Source: Actinocrinis sp046724665 (GTDB taxonomy: Bacteria; Actinomycetota; Actinomycetes; Streptomycetales; Catenulisporaceae). Taken from it: DNA of 25,648 nucleotides. The stretch lies in assembly GCA_046724665.1 (NCBI GenBank), contig JBKOWZ010000107.1, forward strand, positions 1 through 25,648. Reading direction: 5' to 3'. Numbering within the stretch: position 1 is the first letter of the stretch; every line of letters begins with the position of its first letter. Of the stretch, positions 13,123 to 21,084 are shown piece after piece. The notes under the pieces were generated by a model that was given only the letters and a program-made list of their open reading frames with translations, was not told the origin of the DNA and searched no databases. The position numbers and the translations under genes are program-made.

Positions 13123-14586
13123 CTACCCGACCAGGGTCGGGACCCGTTCGACGAGCGCCGGACCGAGGCTGAACAGGCCGGTCTCGGCGAGCAGGAGCAC
13201 CGCGGTGCCGAGCCCGACGAAGGCGACGCTGCTCTTGAGCAGGCGGCGCCGGCCGACGACGACCGCGAGGCACGCGATCACCCACGGCAGGAAGCTGAGC
13301 GCGTAGCGCGCCGAGACGATCGCGAAGTACCGGTGGTTCTCCAGGTACACCTCGAGTTCCACGACCAGCGAGACCACCGTCACACCGGCGAACGTGGCCA
13401 CGCCGAGCACCCAGCTCCAGGACCGCAGCCTGCTGGTCGCCAGCACCATCAGCGGCGCGGCGGCCAGCACCACGCCGAGCAGGGTGGCCCAGATGGTCAC
13501 CGTCTCGCCGTTGATCTGCGGCGCGAGCCAGTAGTTCGTGGTCAGGTGCTGGTAGCTGCCGAACAGGTTGCTCAGCAGGTCGCCGGCCGGGGACCCCTTC
13601 AGCGGCAGACCGTTGTTCAGGTTCGGGTTGACCCAGTCGGGGTCGCCCCTGCCGTGCTGGAACCGGCTCCAGCCGAGGTACACGACGGCGAACGACACCG
13701 CGACCGCGGCACTGAACACCGCGGCGCGCATCGCGGCGCGCCGGTCCGCGCGCCGCCGCTCCCGGAGCGCGATCGCCGCGGCCACGGCGCCGACCGCCAG
13801 CATCGGCATCCCGTTGAGGATCTTGGTGCCGGTGGCCAGCAAGGTCACCAGCGCGGGCAGCAGCCAGCCGAACCGGCGCTCGACGGTCATGCCCGCCAGC
13901 AGCCACAACGCCGCCGCGCCGCCCACCGCGGCCGGGGCGTCGCTGGTCAGGGTGCTGGACGCGGCCAGCACGCCGGGGCACAGCGGCAGCAGCGCCGCCG
14001 CCGCGGCAGCCCACGGCCAGCCGACGCGGAAGCGGCGCAGCGCCAGGTACAGCACGAGCATCGCGGCGAAGAGCCAGAGCGCACCGAGAGTGCGCCCGAA
14101 GTCGATGAACTGGCGGTCTCCGGGCACCACCGCGTCCAGCACGCGGGCGCCGAGACCGGTGGCGAGGTAGTAGACCGGCGGATCGCCGAAGGTGTAGTTC
14201 TGCGCGCCGCTGTTGAAGGTGCCGCCGGGCACGTCGCAACCGGTGGACACGGCGTTGCCGAGGCCGTGGCAGGACCACTCGTACCGGATCTCCGGGCCGA
14301 TCAGCGAGCCCTTCGCCGGAACGTGCCCGTGCGAAATCTGGTACGCGTAGTCCGCGTGCGCCGGCTCGTCCTCCGGCGAGAGCTGCGGCGCGCGCACTAC
14401 GGCGAGCAGCACGACCGTCACCGCCAGCACGAGCAGCCCGAGCGCGACGAGCAGGAAGCGGCGCACCGGGTCGCCCGCGATCGTGCGGGGCGCGTCCTCG
14501 GCCTGCCGAACACGCGACTTCGGCAGATTGGCCGCTCGCACGAGGCCGCTCATATCCACCTGACTTTCACTCCGGCTCCAGCGCAC
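13123..14586 (-). CDS. DUF2142-like polytopic membrane protein (probable GT-C-fold glycosyltransferase)
   Basis: The 487-residue protein has a basic N-terminal tail, a first transmembrane helix at about 44-64 and then SPEDEPAH (70-77), an acidic loop after TM1. This matches the PDE-x-H loop of DUF2142/GT-C-type membrane glycosyltransferases, in which the acidic residues coordinate metal or the lipid-phosphate donor. A long first external loop (about 66-160) with cysteines and aromatic residues, and about ten further hydrophobic helices, follow. Such proteins move sugars from polyprenyl-phosphate donors to wall polymers outside the membrane; specificity is unknown. I give the GTG at 14586; ATG at 14553 (residue 12, after AGGTGG but very close) is an alternative. 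An AT-rich TATAAA stretch lies 25-30 nt upstream of the GTG on the opposite reading. Confidence 0.7.
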   Translation of the reverse strand: MRWSRSESQVDMSGLVRAANLPKSRVRQAEDAPRTIAGDPVRRFLLVALGLLVLAVTVVLLAVVRAPQLSPEDEPAHADYAYQISHGHVPAKGSLIGPEIRYEWSCHGLGNAVSTGCDVPGGTFNSGAQNYTFGDPPVYYLATGLGARVLDAVVPGDRQFIDFGRTLGALWLFAAMLVLYLALRRFRVGWPWAAAAAALLPLCPGVLAASSTLTSDAPAAVGGAAALWLLAGMTVERRFGWLLPALVTLLATGTKILNGMPMLAVGAVAAAIALRERRRADRRAAMRAAVFSAAVAVSFAVVYLGWSRFQHGRGDPDWVNPNLNNGLPLKGSPAGDLLSNLFGSYQHLTTNYWLAPQINGETVTIWATLLGVVLAAAPLMVLATSRLRSWSWVLGVATFAGVTVVSLVVELEVYLENHRYFAIVSARYALSFLPWVIACLAVVVGRRRLLKSSVAFVGLGTAVLLLAETGLFSLGPALVERVPTLVG

Positions 14587-14697
14587 GCTACCGCATGAGG
14601 CTGAATCGGATATAAAGTACGTACCGTCCCGTATCCGCTACCGACGGACCGCGCAACGCGGCGACGTGCCTGACTCACTCCGGCATGGTAGCCGTCT

Positions 14698-15807
14698 TCA
14701 GCCGGTCTGCTTCCACCTGCGCACGAGTGCGGCGTGCGCAGGTGGAGTCAGCGTGCCGAGCGCGCGGAAGCGTGCGATGCCGCCGTCGGGGTAGATGTCG
14801 AGACGCACGTGCGTCGCCGTGGCCGAAGCCGTGCTCATCGTGGCGGCGGCCGGATCGGCACCCGGAACCATCTGCTGCCGAATCAGGAACCTGTGCAGCG
14901 TGTCCGGCTGGAGTCTCGTCGTAGGCAGCAGGGTAGACCAGTAACCGATGTGCGGTTCCCGCCCCGCGTCCACCCGCGCCACCGACACCTTCGCCTCGTA
15001 GGGGGCGTTGCCCTTGAAGTGCGTCGTGTCCAGTTCCAGGACCCTGATGACGCCCTCGCCGATCAGCGCGATCTCGGCCCAGTCGTTGCCGGAGTCCCGG
15101 CGGCGCGCGTTCTCCCAGCCCTCGCCCATGGTCCGCGCGAGGCCGGGCATCAGCATGTTGTCGGCGCAGCCGAAGTACATGTCGCTGCACCCTGTGACGC
15201 GCGCGCCGTCGCGCAGCGAGGCCAGGTTGACGGTCAGGCCGTCGAGGAATTCCGGGTCGGGCAGCGGTTCGCCGTGTACGCGCAGCCGCGCGATCCCGCC
15301 GTCCGGCAACATGTTGAGGCGCACGTAGTTGTACCTGCGCTCCGGGCCGTCAACCGGAATGTAATGCAGCTGGCCGCCACTCAGCGGGTGCGGCGGCACG
15401 ATCGTGGTCCATTCGGCTTCGGCAAGGCTTGCCAGCGACGGGTATCCGTCACACCAGGCGGCCTCAACCGAGCAGCGCGGCGGATAGTTGCCGAGAAAGT
15501 GCGCGGTATCGACGACCACGCCGCGTATGACGCCGGGTGCGCCGAGCCGGATGATCGCGCTGTCGTGCTCGGTGCCCGCGACGCCGGGCGCGTCAGGCCG
15601 GCGGCGGCGGGTCTCCCAGCCGTCGTACTGCTGGCCTCGGTGCGTGAACGTGGCGGGGGTGAACGTCGGCGGACGCGGGTTGATCAGGTTTTCCTTCTTC
15701 GCGAAGAACTCGTCGTTGGCCCAGAGCACCGAGCCGCCGAGAGCGCGCGAGGCCAGGTCGGGCAGCGCGCTGAACGCGGGAGAACCGGGATTCGAAGCCG
15801 CACTCAC
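14698..15807 (-). CDS. alc: allantoicase
   Basis: The 369-residue enzyme hydrolyses allantoate to (S)-ureidoglycolate and urea (EC 3.5.3.4). It shows the expected internal duplication of two jelly-roll repeats: DT-x-HF-x-GN occurs at 100-107 and 260-267, and PDGGIAR at 168-174 and 340-346. LWANDEFFAKKENLI (29-43) and YDGWETRRRR (61-70) are typical N-terminal motifs. It is the last gene of the purine operon; its GTG start overlaps the allantoinase stop by GTGA. A 13-bp hairpin lies inside its last 17 codons and probably terminates the operon. Full length, no lesions. Confidence 0.93.
   Translation of the reverse strand: MSAASNPGSPAFSALPDLASRALGGSVLWANDEFFAKKENLINPRPPTFTPATFTHRGQQYDGWETRRRRPDAPGVAGTEHDSAIIRLGAPGVIRGVVVDTAHFLGNYPPRCSVEAAWCDGYPSLASLAEAEWTTIVPPHPLSGGQLHYIPVDGPERRYNYVRLNMLPDGGIARLRVHGEPLPDPEFLDGLTVNLASLRDGARVTGCSDMYFGCADNMLMPGLARTMGEGWENARRRDSGNDWAEIALIGEGVIRVLELDTTHFKGNAPYEAKVSVARVDAGREPHIGYWSTLLPTTRLQPDTLHRFLIRQQMVPGADPAAATMSTASATATHVRLDIYPDGGIARFRALGTLTPPAHAALVRRWKQTG
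14712..14746 (-). terminator. hairpin inside the 3' end of allantoicase, probable operon terminator
   Basis: A perfect 13-bp inverted repeat (TCCACCTGCGCAC at 14712-14724, complement at 14734-14746) with a 9-nt loop lies within the coding region, ending 12 nt before the stop codon. No T tract follows. No better hairpin is seen in the 111-nt gap to the next gene, so this is the best candidate for ending the long purine operon transcript. Confidence 0.5.
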
Positions 15808-17270
15808 GATCGCACGGTCTCCGGGTCGAGCACCGCCTCCCCGTCAAGCACGCTCTCTTCCTCGAGCACGCCGCCCCCGTCAAAGGAAACCGGAACAACC
15901 GGATTGTCGATGATCCGCCGCAGCAGCTTGCCGCGCGGCGTCTCCCCGACCGGTTCGCCGCGCAGGTACGTCGCACGTACCAGGCCTGTCAGCGTCCTGC
16001 CGTGGTACGGGGTGACCGGGTTGCGGTGGGCAAGTTCAGCGGCGTTCACGGTGAACACGGCGGCCGCGTCGAAGACGACCAGGTCGGCGTCGCAGCCCAC
16101 GGCGATGCGCCCCTTGTGCGGCAGACCGGCGAAATCGGCGGTGCGCCGCGCCATGACATCGACGACGCGGGAGAGCGACCAGCCGCGCCGCAGGGCCTCG
16201 GTCCACAGCGCGGGCAGGCCGAGTTGCACCGAAGCGATGCCGCCCCAGGCCGCGGCGAAGTCGCCGGTGTCGCGCAGCTTCAGGTCGGCGGTACAGGGCG
16301 AATGGTCGGAGACGACGAAGTCGATCAGGCCTGCGTCGAGCGCGTCCCACAGCTGCTCGCGGTTGGCGGCGGAGCGGATCGGCGGGCAGCACTTGAACTC
16401 GGTCGCGCCCGGCGGGATTTCGTCGGCGCGGAAGACGAGATAGTGCGGGCAGGTCTCGACGGTGACCCGCACTCCGTCGGCGCGCGCCGCCTCGATCAAC
16501 CCGAGGGGCGAGGCCGAGGACAGGTGCAGGATGTGCACGCGCGCGCCGGTCCGCCGAGCGACCGCGAGCACGTCCGCCACCGCGGACAGCTCCGCGGCAT
16601 CCGGCCGCGACGCGAGAAAGGACCCGAAGTCAGCTGCCGCGGCGGCGTCCATGTGATGCGGGTGCCGACCGTACTCGTCGAGGACATGCTGGTCCTCGGC
16701 GTGCACGATCAACGTGGCACCGAGCTCGGCGGCGCGTCGGGCGGCGACCTCGAACTGCGCGGCGTCGAGCGCCGGGAACTCGGGAACGCCGGAGTCGGCG
16801 AGGAAGCACTTGAAGCCGAACACGCCGGCCTCGTGCAGCGGACCGAAATCGGCGCCGTTGTCCGGTACGGCGCCGCCCCAGAACCCGACGTCCACCGAGA
16901 TGCTCTCCTTCGCCACCTCGCGCTTCTCGGCCAGCGCGGCGAGCGTGGTGGTCGGCGGGATCGAGTTCAGCGGCATGTCGATCAGCGTCGTGACACCGCC
17001 GAGCGCGGCGGCGCGCGTGGCGCTCGCAAAACCCTCCCACTCCGTGCGTCCGGGCTCGTTGACGTGCACGTGGGTATCGACGAGCCCTGGCAGGATCGCC
17101 AGATCGCCGAGGTAGAAGTCGCGCGGCGCAACCGCAGGAGCGTCATGCGGCAGCACGGCGGCGATGTGACCGCCGGCCACGCACACGGCCGCCGGACGCT
17201 CCCCGTCGGGCAACACGACGCGCCGGGACCGCAGGATCAGGTCGTATTGCGCGAACGCGGACAAGTTCAC
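15804..17270 (-). CDS. allB: allantoinase
   Basis: The 488-residue amidohydrolase opens the hydantoin ring of allantoin to give allantoate (EC 3.5.2.5). The dinuclear metal site is complete: H67-x-H69 (DTHVHVNEPG), carboxylatable Lys154 (GFKCFL), His190 (IVHAEDQ), His246/His249 (HILHLSSA) and Asp322 (SDHSPC). NEPGRTEWEGF after the HxH motif is characteristic of allantoinase rather than dihydroorotase or hydantoinase. Most family members are about 445-455 residues; this one has an extra acidic tail (about 462-488, repeating E-x-VLDGEAVLDPE). The GTG start overlaps the preceding stop (GTGA) behind GGGGGA. Confidence 0.94.
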   Translation of the reverse strand: MNLSAFAQYDLILRSRRVVLPDGERPAAVCVAGGHIAAVLPHDAPAVAPRDFYLGDLAILPGLVDTHVHVNEPGRTEWEGFASATRAAALGGVTTLIDMPLNSIPPTTTLAALAEKREVAKESISVDVGFWGGAVPDNGADFGPLHEAGVFGFKCFLADSGVPEFPALDAAQFEVAARRAAELGATLIVHAEDQHVLDEYGRHPHHMDAAAAADFGSFLASRPDAAELSAVADVLAVARRTGARVHILHLSSASPLGLIEAARADGVRVTVETCPHYLVFRADEIPPGATEFKCCPPIRSAANREQLWDALDAGLIDFVVSDHSPCTADLKLRDTGDFAAAWGGIASVQLGLPALWTEALRRGWSLSRVVDVMARRTADFAGLPHKGRIAVGCDADLVVFDAAAVFTVNAAELAHRNPVTPYHGRTLTGLVRATYLRGEPVGETPRGKLLRRIIDNPVVPVSFDGGGVLEEESVLDGEAVLDPETVRS

Positions 17271-17776
17271 TCCCCCGCCGAGGCAGCAAGCGATGTCGTA
17301 TAACCACGCCAGTTTGCGTGCCCTGAGATGTCGCGGTAAAGCCCCTCGGGCTCGACGTAGGTACGACGCCTGACCATCGACAGCGCGCCCGAGCCATCCT
17401 CGAGTTCGATCACCCCGAGCTCCAGCTCATCGGGCTCGGCCGGCAACAACGACTCGCGCAGCACTTCCCACGGCACGTCGTACAACTCCCCACGTACCCC
17501 CACCCCTATGCGACCAATAGCGCCAATGCCGTCATCGCCGCCGTCGCTCGCACTCGCACCCACACCTACACCCACATCCGCGCCCGCGCCGCTCCGCTTC
17601 GATGGGCCTGTTATATTTGGATCTTGAATGTTCTCCAATGCGGGAAATCGGTCGCCGACGGAGTAGAACCGGTACCTCGGCGCCGTGCGCACCTCGGCCA
17701 CCAGCGCAGCGCCGCGCAGCAGGTGATGCAGCGGCCCACCGCGCATCGCGCCGCCGTTGAGGAACATCAGAGGCAT
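17267..17776 (-). CDS. stand-alone allophanate hydrolase C-terminal-domain-like protein (gamma-glutamylcyclotransferase-like fold)
   Basis: The 169-residue protein resembles the C-terminal domain of allophanate hydrolase (AtzF/urea amidolyase): LNGGAMRGGPLHHLLRGA (5-22), VRTAPRYRFYSVG (28-40), GELYDVPWEVL, and ELGVIELEDGSGALSMV near the C-terminus. The amidase domain that normally precedes it is absent. In yeast allophanate hydrolase this domain is reported to act on the carboxylated intermediate released by the amidase. Here it is encoded between xdhC and allantoinase, so a role in purine or ureide breakdown is likely but unproven. Residues about 50-95 are a low-complexity Gly/Val/Ala/Ser/Asp insertion splitting the domain, and its DNA is unusually A/T- and repeat-rich. 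The ATG at 17776 is chosen over an upstream in-frame GTG because GGGAGG precedes it and it shares one base with the xdhC stop (TGATG). Confidence 0.6.
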   Translation of the reverse strand: MPLMFLNGGAMRGGPLHHLLRGAALVAEVRTAPRYRFYSVGDRFPALENIQDPNITGPSKRSGAGADVGVGVGASASDGGDDGIGAIGRIGVGVRGELYDVPWEVLRESLLPAEPDELELGVIELEDGSGALSMVRRRTYVEPEGLYRDISGHANWRGYTTSLAASAGE

Positions 17777-18717
17777 CAGGGTCCTCCCGTTGGGAGTCGC
17801 GGTGTGCCGCACACCGACGGGTCGCGCCTCCGACGCACCGGTTCCGATGCGGTTGTCATTGTCCTGCGATGCATGGGGCCCACGGTGTCGCGCAGCGGCA
17901 GACCGGTGCCGCCGCGCGTCACTGCGACGATCTCCGCGCAGATCGAGAGAGCGACTTCCCGGGGTGACGAGCCGCCGAGGTCGAGGCCGATCGGCGAGCG
18001 CAGCCGCGACAGTTCCGCGTCACCGAGCCCTGCTTCGCGAAGCCGCCGCTCCCGCTCGGCGCAGGTGCGCCGCGAGCCGAGCGCGCCGACGTAGCCGGAC
18101 GGCGAGCGCAGCGCCTCAAGCAGAACCGGGACGTCGAACTTCGGGTCATGTGTCAGGACGCAGATGGCGGTCGTGCTGTCCACCTCGGTGGCCGCGAGGT
18201 AGCGGTGCGGCCACTCGACGACGACCTCGTCGGCGTCGGGGATCCGCTCGCGCGTGGCGAAAACCGGCCGGGCGTCGCAGACGGTGACCCGGTAGCCGAG
18301 GAAGCTGCCTGCGGCGGCCAGCGCATCCGCGAACTGGACCGCGCCGAATATCAGCATTCTTGGTCGTTCGCCGGCGTCGCCGGGCAGGCCGAGCGGCTCT
18401 TCGTCCGCGGCAACCCGGCGGATCACCACCTCGATCGTGCCGCCGCAGGTCAGGGATGGCGCGAACGCATCGTCGGGGTCGGCGTCGAACAGGCGCCGCA
18501 CCGGCTCGCCGGTGCGCAGGACCTCCCGGCAGAGCTCGTATACCTCCGCATCGACGCAGCCCCCGGACACGCTTCCGGCCGCACTGCCCGCGGCGTCCAC
18601 GGCGAACGCCGGGCCGGTATCGCGGGGCGTGCTGCCGGTCGCCGCGACGATCGTGGCCAGCGCGTACGCTTCGCCCCGGGCCTGCCAGCAGCGCAGGGTT
18701 TCGGCCAGGTCAGGCAT
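17776..18717 (-). CDS. xdhC: XdhC/CoxI family protein, xanthine dehydrogenase maturation factor
   Basis: The 313-residue protein has the XdhC_CoxI N-terminal domain with ATGSTPRDTG (26-35), SVSGGCVDAEV (49-59) and CGGTIEVVI (91-99). A Rossmann-like C-terminal domain follows: MLIFGAVQFADAL, VTVCDARPVFAT, GYVGALGSRRT and SPIGLDLGGSSPREVA. XdhC proteins bind molybdenum cofactor, aid its sulfuration and insert it into the large XDH subunit. The gene directly follows that subunit with an 8-nt overlap (ATGCCTGA), which fits a dedicated chaperone. The C-terminal 40 residues are Arg/Pro/Thr-rich and not family-typical. Note the naming clash: this is the accessory protein, not the E. coli iron-sulfur subunit of the same name. 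Confidence 0.9.
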   Translation of the reverse strand: MPDLAETLRCWQARGEAYALATIVAATGSTPRDTGPAFAVDAAGSAAGSVSGGCVDAEVYELCREVLRTGEPVRRLFDADPDDAFAPSLTCGGTIEVVIRRVAADEEPLGLPGDAGERPRMLIFGAVQFADALAAAGSFLGYRVTVCDARPVFATRERIPDADEVVVEWPHRYLAATEVDSTTAICVLTHDPKFDVPVLLEALRSPSGYVGALGSRRTCAERERRLREAGLGDAELSRLRSPIGLDLGGSSPREVALSICAEIVAVTRGGTGLPLRDTVGPMHRRTMTTASEPVRRRRDPSVCGTPRLPTGGP

Positions 18718-21082
18718 GCGCGTTCGCCTCCTGCGATTCCCCCGTCGGCTTGGCCGCCTGGAACAGGGCGACGTGCTCGGGCCGGATCGGCACGCGGGTC
18801 AGCGGCAGCCCGGTGGCGTCGCACACGGCCGCGACGATCGCAGGCGTCGAAGAAAGGGTCGGCGGCTCGCCGGCGCCGCGAAGGCCGTACGGCGCGGCGG
18901 GGTCGGGGTGTTCCAGGATCCGCATGCCCATCGGCGGCATGTCCAGGATGGTCGGGATGAGGTAGTCGGTGAACGACGGATTGCGCACCGTTCCGCCGTC
19001 CGTGACGATCTCCTCGAGCACAGCCAGGCCGAGGCCCTGCGCGGTGCCACCCTGGATCTGGCCCTCGAGCGACAGCCGATTGAGAATCTTGCCGACGTCT
19101 TGCACGACGTCGAGCTGTACGACGCGGACCAAGCCGAGTTCGACGTCTACATCGACCACGGCGCGGTGCACGGCGAACGCGAACTGCACGTGCGAACTGC
19201 CCTGGCCGGTGAGCTGGTCGAGCACGCCGGTGGGCCGGTGGCGGTATTCGCGAGTCTCCTCGACCGCGCTCTCGCCGAGGACCTGCGCCAACGCGGCGAT
19301 CGGTTCGCCGAGCGCTGACACGATCTTGCCGTCTACCAGCCGCGCCCCGGCGGGTACCGGCACGCCGCGCTCCCGAGCCAGCTCGAAGACGCGTTCGCGC
19401 ACTGCTTCGCAGGCCACTTTGACGGCCCCGCCGGTCATGTACGACTGCCGCGAGGCGGATGAGGACCCTGACGAGCCGACCCGGGTGTCGGCCCGCTCGA
19501 CGGCGACCCGCTCGACGCCGAGTTCGGTGCGCGCTACCTGCCCTTGCAGCGTGACCAGGCCCTGGCCGACCTCGGCGGCGGCGGTGTGCACGAGCACCGT
19601 CGGTTCGCCGTGTTCGAGGGTCAGCCGCACGCGCGCGGTGGCGTAGTCGTCGAAGCCCTCTGAGTAGCAGATGTTCTTCACGCCGATGCCGTAGCCGACG
19701 CCGCGGCGCACGCCCTCGCCGTGGCTGGTGTTGCCATAGCCGCCGGGCAGCAGGTCGCTGGCGACGCGTTCGGGCGGCATCGGCATCGCGCGCAGTTCGT
19801 CGAACATCTCGACCAGCGGCGCCGGGGAGTCGATGACCTGGCCGGTGGCGATCGTCGAACCCTGCTTCACGGCGTTGCGGGCGCGCAGTTCCAGCGGATG
19901 CATGCCCAGCGCTTCGGCGAGCGCGTCCATCTGGGACTCGTACGCGAAGCAGGCCTGCACGGCGCCGAATCCGCGCATCGCTCCGCAGGGCGGGTTGTTC
20001 GTATAGGCGCCGTACGCGTCGATCGCGAGGTGCTCGACCTCGTACGGCCCGACACCGAGTGACGCCGCGTTGCCGACCACGGCTTCGGTGGTGGACGCGT
20101 ACGCGCCGCCGTCGAGCAGGATCTCGGCGGTGACGTACACCAGGGTCCCGTCGCGCCGGGCGCCGTGCGTGTAGCGCATGATCGCCGGGTGGCGGTGTAC
20201 GTGCCCGAAGAAGGATTCGCGCCGGTTGTACACCATCCGCACCGGTCGGCCGGTGCGCAGGGCGAGCATCGCGGCGTGGATCTGCATCGAGAGGTCTTCC
20301 CGGCCGCCGAACGCGCCGCCGACGCCCGCCAACGTTATCCGGACCTTGTCTTCGGGCAGGTCTAGGCACGGCGCGATCTGTTCGAGGTCGGCGTGCAGCC
20401 ATTGCGTCGCGACGTGCAGATCGACGCCGCCGTCCGGCGCAGGGTATGCGAGCCCTGCCTCGGGGCCGAGGAAGGCCTGGTCCTGCATGCCGACCTGGTA
20501 CTCGCGCGTGATCTCGACATCGGCGAGCGCGCGCACGTCAGGGTCGTGCGGTGCCCCGCGGCGCACCGGCTGGTGCCGCACGAGATTTCCGCCCTCGTGC
20601 ACGCGCGCACTGGCCGGGTCGAACAGTGCGCGGCGCAGGTCCGTGGCCGGTTCGAGGACTTCGTACCCGACGACGATCGCCTTCACCGCTAGCAGGGCCG
20701 TCTCGGCGTCGTCCGCGGCGACCACCGCGACCGGCTCGCCGTGGTAGCGCACCTCGTCGATCGCGAGCACCGGGCAGTCCTGCTTGATCAGGCCGTAGTG
20801 CTTGCGGCCCGGGACGTCCTCGTGGGTGAGCACGGCGCGAACGCCCGGCAGTGCGAGCGCGGGTGCGGTGTCGATCCCTTTGATCAGGGCCCTGGGGTGT
20901 GGGCTGCGCAGAGTCGCACCGTGGAGCATCGCGTCGGCGGTGAGGTCGGAGGCGTAGGTGAAGGCGCCGAGGACCTTCGCCGTGCCGTCGGGCCGCAGTG
21001 GGCTGTCACCGACGCCGCCGGGCCTGCCGTCGCCGTCATTGCCGTCACCGTTGCCGTTCACGCCGGGCTGGGGGCCGTTCAT
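18710..21082 (-). CDS. xdhA: xanthine dehydrogenase, molybdenum-binding subunit
   Basis: The 790-residue large subunit oxidises hypoxanthine/xanthine to urate at a molybdopterin site. The N-terminal aldehyde-oxidase a/b hammerhead domain (about 29-150) contains VLGAFTYASDL and VRYHGEPVAVVAADD. Cofactor motifs follow: DQAFLGPE (201-208), GVGGAFGGRED (253-263), GAMRGFGAVQACFAYE and AAEVGQGL. The terminal GLRGAGEPP supplies the catalytic Glu739. The start is the ATG at 21082 (MNGPQPG), 2 nt after the deaminase stop and behind GGAAGGGAG; the longer open frame upstream lies inside the deaminase gene and is rejected. The first 28 residues are a Gly/Asn/Asp low-complexity leader absent from typical members. 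FAD and 2Fe-2S subunits are encoded upstream, the maturation factor downstream. B. subtilis PucD is the comparable protein. Confidence 0.92.
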   Translation of the reverse strand: MNGPQPGVNGNGDGNDGDGRPGGVGDSPLRPDGTAKVLGAFTYASDLTADAMLHGATLRSPHPRALIKGIDTAPALALPGVRAVLTHEDVPGRKHYGLIKQDCPVLAIDEVRYHGEPVAVVAADDAETALLAVKAIVVGYEVLEPATDLRRALFDPASARVHEGGNLVRHQPVRRGAPHDPDVRALADVEITREYQVGMQDQAFLGPEAGLAYPAPDGGVDLHVATQWLHADLEQIAPCLDLPEDKVRITLAGVGGAFGGREDLSMQIHAAMLALRTGRPVRMVYNRRESFFGHVHRHPAIMRYTHGARRDGTLVYVTAEILLDGGAYASTTEAVVGNAASLGVGPYEVEHLAIDAYGAYTNNPPCGAMRGFGAVQACFAYESQMDALAEALGMHPLELRARNAVKQGSTIATGQVIDSPAPLVEMFDELRAMPMPPERVASDLLPGGYGNTSHGEGVRRGVGYGIGVKNICYSEGFDDYATARVRLTLEHGEPTVLVHTAAAEVGQGLVTLQGQVARTELGVERVAVERADTRVGSSGSSSASRQSYMTGGAVKVACEAVRERVFELARERGVPVPAGARLVDGKIVSALGEPIAALAQVLGESAVEETREYRHRPTGVLDQLTGQGSSHVQFAFAVHRAVVDVDVELGLVRVVQLDVVQDVGKILNRLSLEGQIQGGTAQGLGLAVLEEIVTDGGTVRNPSFTDYLIPTILDMPPMGMRILEHPDPAAPYGLRGAGEPPTLSSTPAIVAAVCDATGLPLTRVPIRPEHVALFQAAKPTGESQEANAHA

Positions 21083-21084
21083 CG

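Noticed and set aside
14608..14624. AT-rich TATAAA and the palindrome GTACGTAC upstream of the DUF2142-like gene as a promoter/operator
   Set aside because: A -10-like hexamer is possible on the minus strand but no -35 partner was found, and an 8-bp palindrome is too short to claim.
18300..18360. XdhC Rossmann motif lacking the second glycine (FGAVQFADAL)
   Set aside because: I first read this as a damaged cofactor site, but as I recall actinobacterial XdhC proteins often have FGA-x-x-FA here, so it is probably normal for the group.
18450..20402. Long open frame (about 650 codons) on the minus strand in another frame of the XDH molybdenum-subunit gene
   Set aside because: The translation is Arg/Pro/Gly-rich with no domain; it is a GC-bias shadow of xdhA, whose own frame carries all family motifs.
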